Position numbers and translations under genes: made by a program
Shown: one piece after another, positions 59,904-60,000 of the stretch
Layout of the letters: each line of letters opens with the position of its first letter
Numbering within the stretch: position 1 is the first letter of the stretch
The notes under the pieces: generated by a model
What the model saw: the letters and a program-made list of their open reading frames with translations, nothing else
Told to the model about the DNA's origin: nothing
The model's database searches: none
Assembly (NCBI GenBank): GCA_009760855.2
Contig: WPIO01000030.1
Coordinates: 3,000,001 to 3,060,000 of the forward strand
DNA: 60,000 nt
Direction: 5' to 3'
Source: Cristatella mucedo
Taxonomy: Eukaryota; Bryozoa; Phylactolaemata; Cristatellidae

Positions 59904-60000
59904 TTACTTACTATTCTATTGCGTATCACTTTGCAGCAAATGTAAAGCGCCTAGAAAGAGATTAAGTTCTCTGAGGGCGCTTTATCAAGTGCAATATTAT
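59904..60000 (+). mobile_element. LINE tail insertion at window end
   Basis: About 100 bp: ACTTTGCAGCAAATGTAAAGC, an intact 36-nt hairpin at 59946-59981, a TTATCAAGTGCA spacer and the start of the (ATT)n tail, cut by the window edge. Confidence 0.9.

Noticed and set aside
1-60000. CRISPR arrays, operons, bacterial promoters or riboswitches
   Set aside because: None seen. Introns, SINEs, LINEs and microsatellites show the DNA is eukaryotic.

Overview
This is eukaryotic, almost certainly metazoan, DNA. It has spliced genes with GT-AG introns, TATA-like promoters, AATAAA signals, tRNA-derived SINEs, long microsatellites and many decayed non-LTR retrotransposons. No long intact ORF, rRNA or functional tRNA is visible. 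The repeat style and compact small genes would suit a flatworm or another lophotrochozoan, but I cannot name the organism from the sequence.

The clearest host genes form a family of five small two-exon genes, all on the minus strand (3602-4093, 17870-18307, 36744-37404, 51530-52194, 57931-58595). Exon 1 encodes a signal peptide, usually with an xxRLQLA start. A phase-1 intron follows, then exon 2 encodes a basic Gly/Pro/Ser/Lys-rich tail. Predicted precursors are 99-110 residues. Three members lie in a triplicated segment of about 2.7-4 kb (about 36.0-39.1, 50.9-54.0 and 57.2-59.9 kb). Their TATA-like promoter, splice sites and polyadenylation signal are conserved. Copies 2 and 3 encode the same protein, with only two synonymous differences. 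Copy 1 differs from copy 2 mostly at nonsynonymous sites. I know no named family that matches; they look like secreted peptides or structural secretions.

Most other recognisable sequence is one family of APE-type LINE (L2/CR1-like), present in about 20 copies on both strands. Most are 5'-truncated and some are only 85-100 bp. Their 3' end is a 36-nt hairpin (AGCGCC...GGCGCT stem) followed by a spacer and (ATT)n. The same 36-nt hairpin ends a tRNA-derived SINE at about 19.0-19.2 kb, which suggests the SINE borrows the LINE machinery. The fullest LINE copy (39.1-42.8 kb, minus) retains the endonuclease-RT linker and RT remnants. It has been invaded by a tiny opposite-strand tail copy, by a copy with a 5' inversion, and by a block holding a palindrome and (TA)n.

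Other elements are a decayed Helitron-type Pif1 helicase (47.16-48.67 kb, plus), a second tRNA-derived SINE family (21.9, 28.3 and 48.7 kb), an RT remnant from another LINE family (14.56-14.96 kb), two unclassified interspersed repeats, and several large microsatellites. The remaining stretches show no coding signal I can support and are marked as such.
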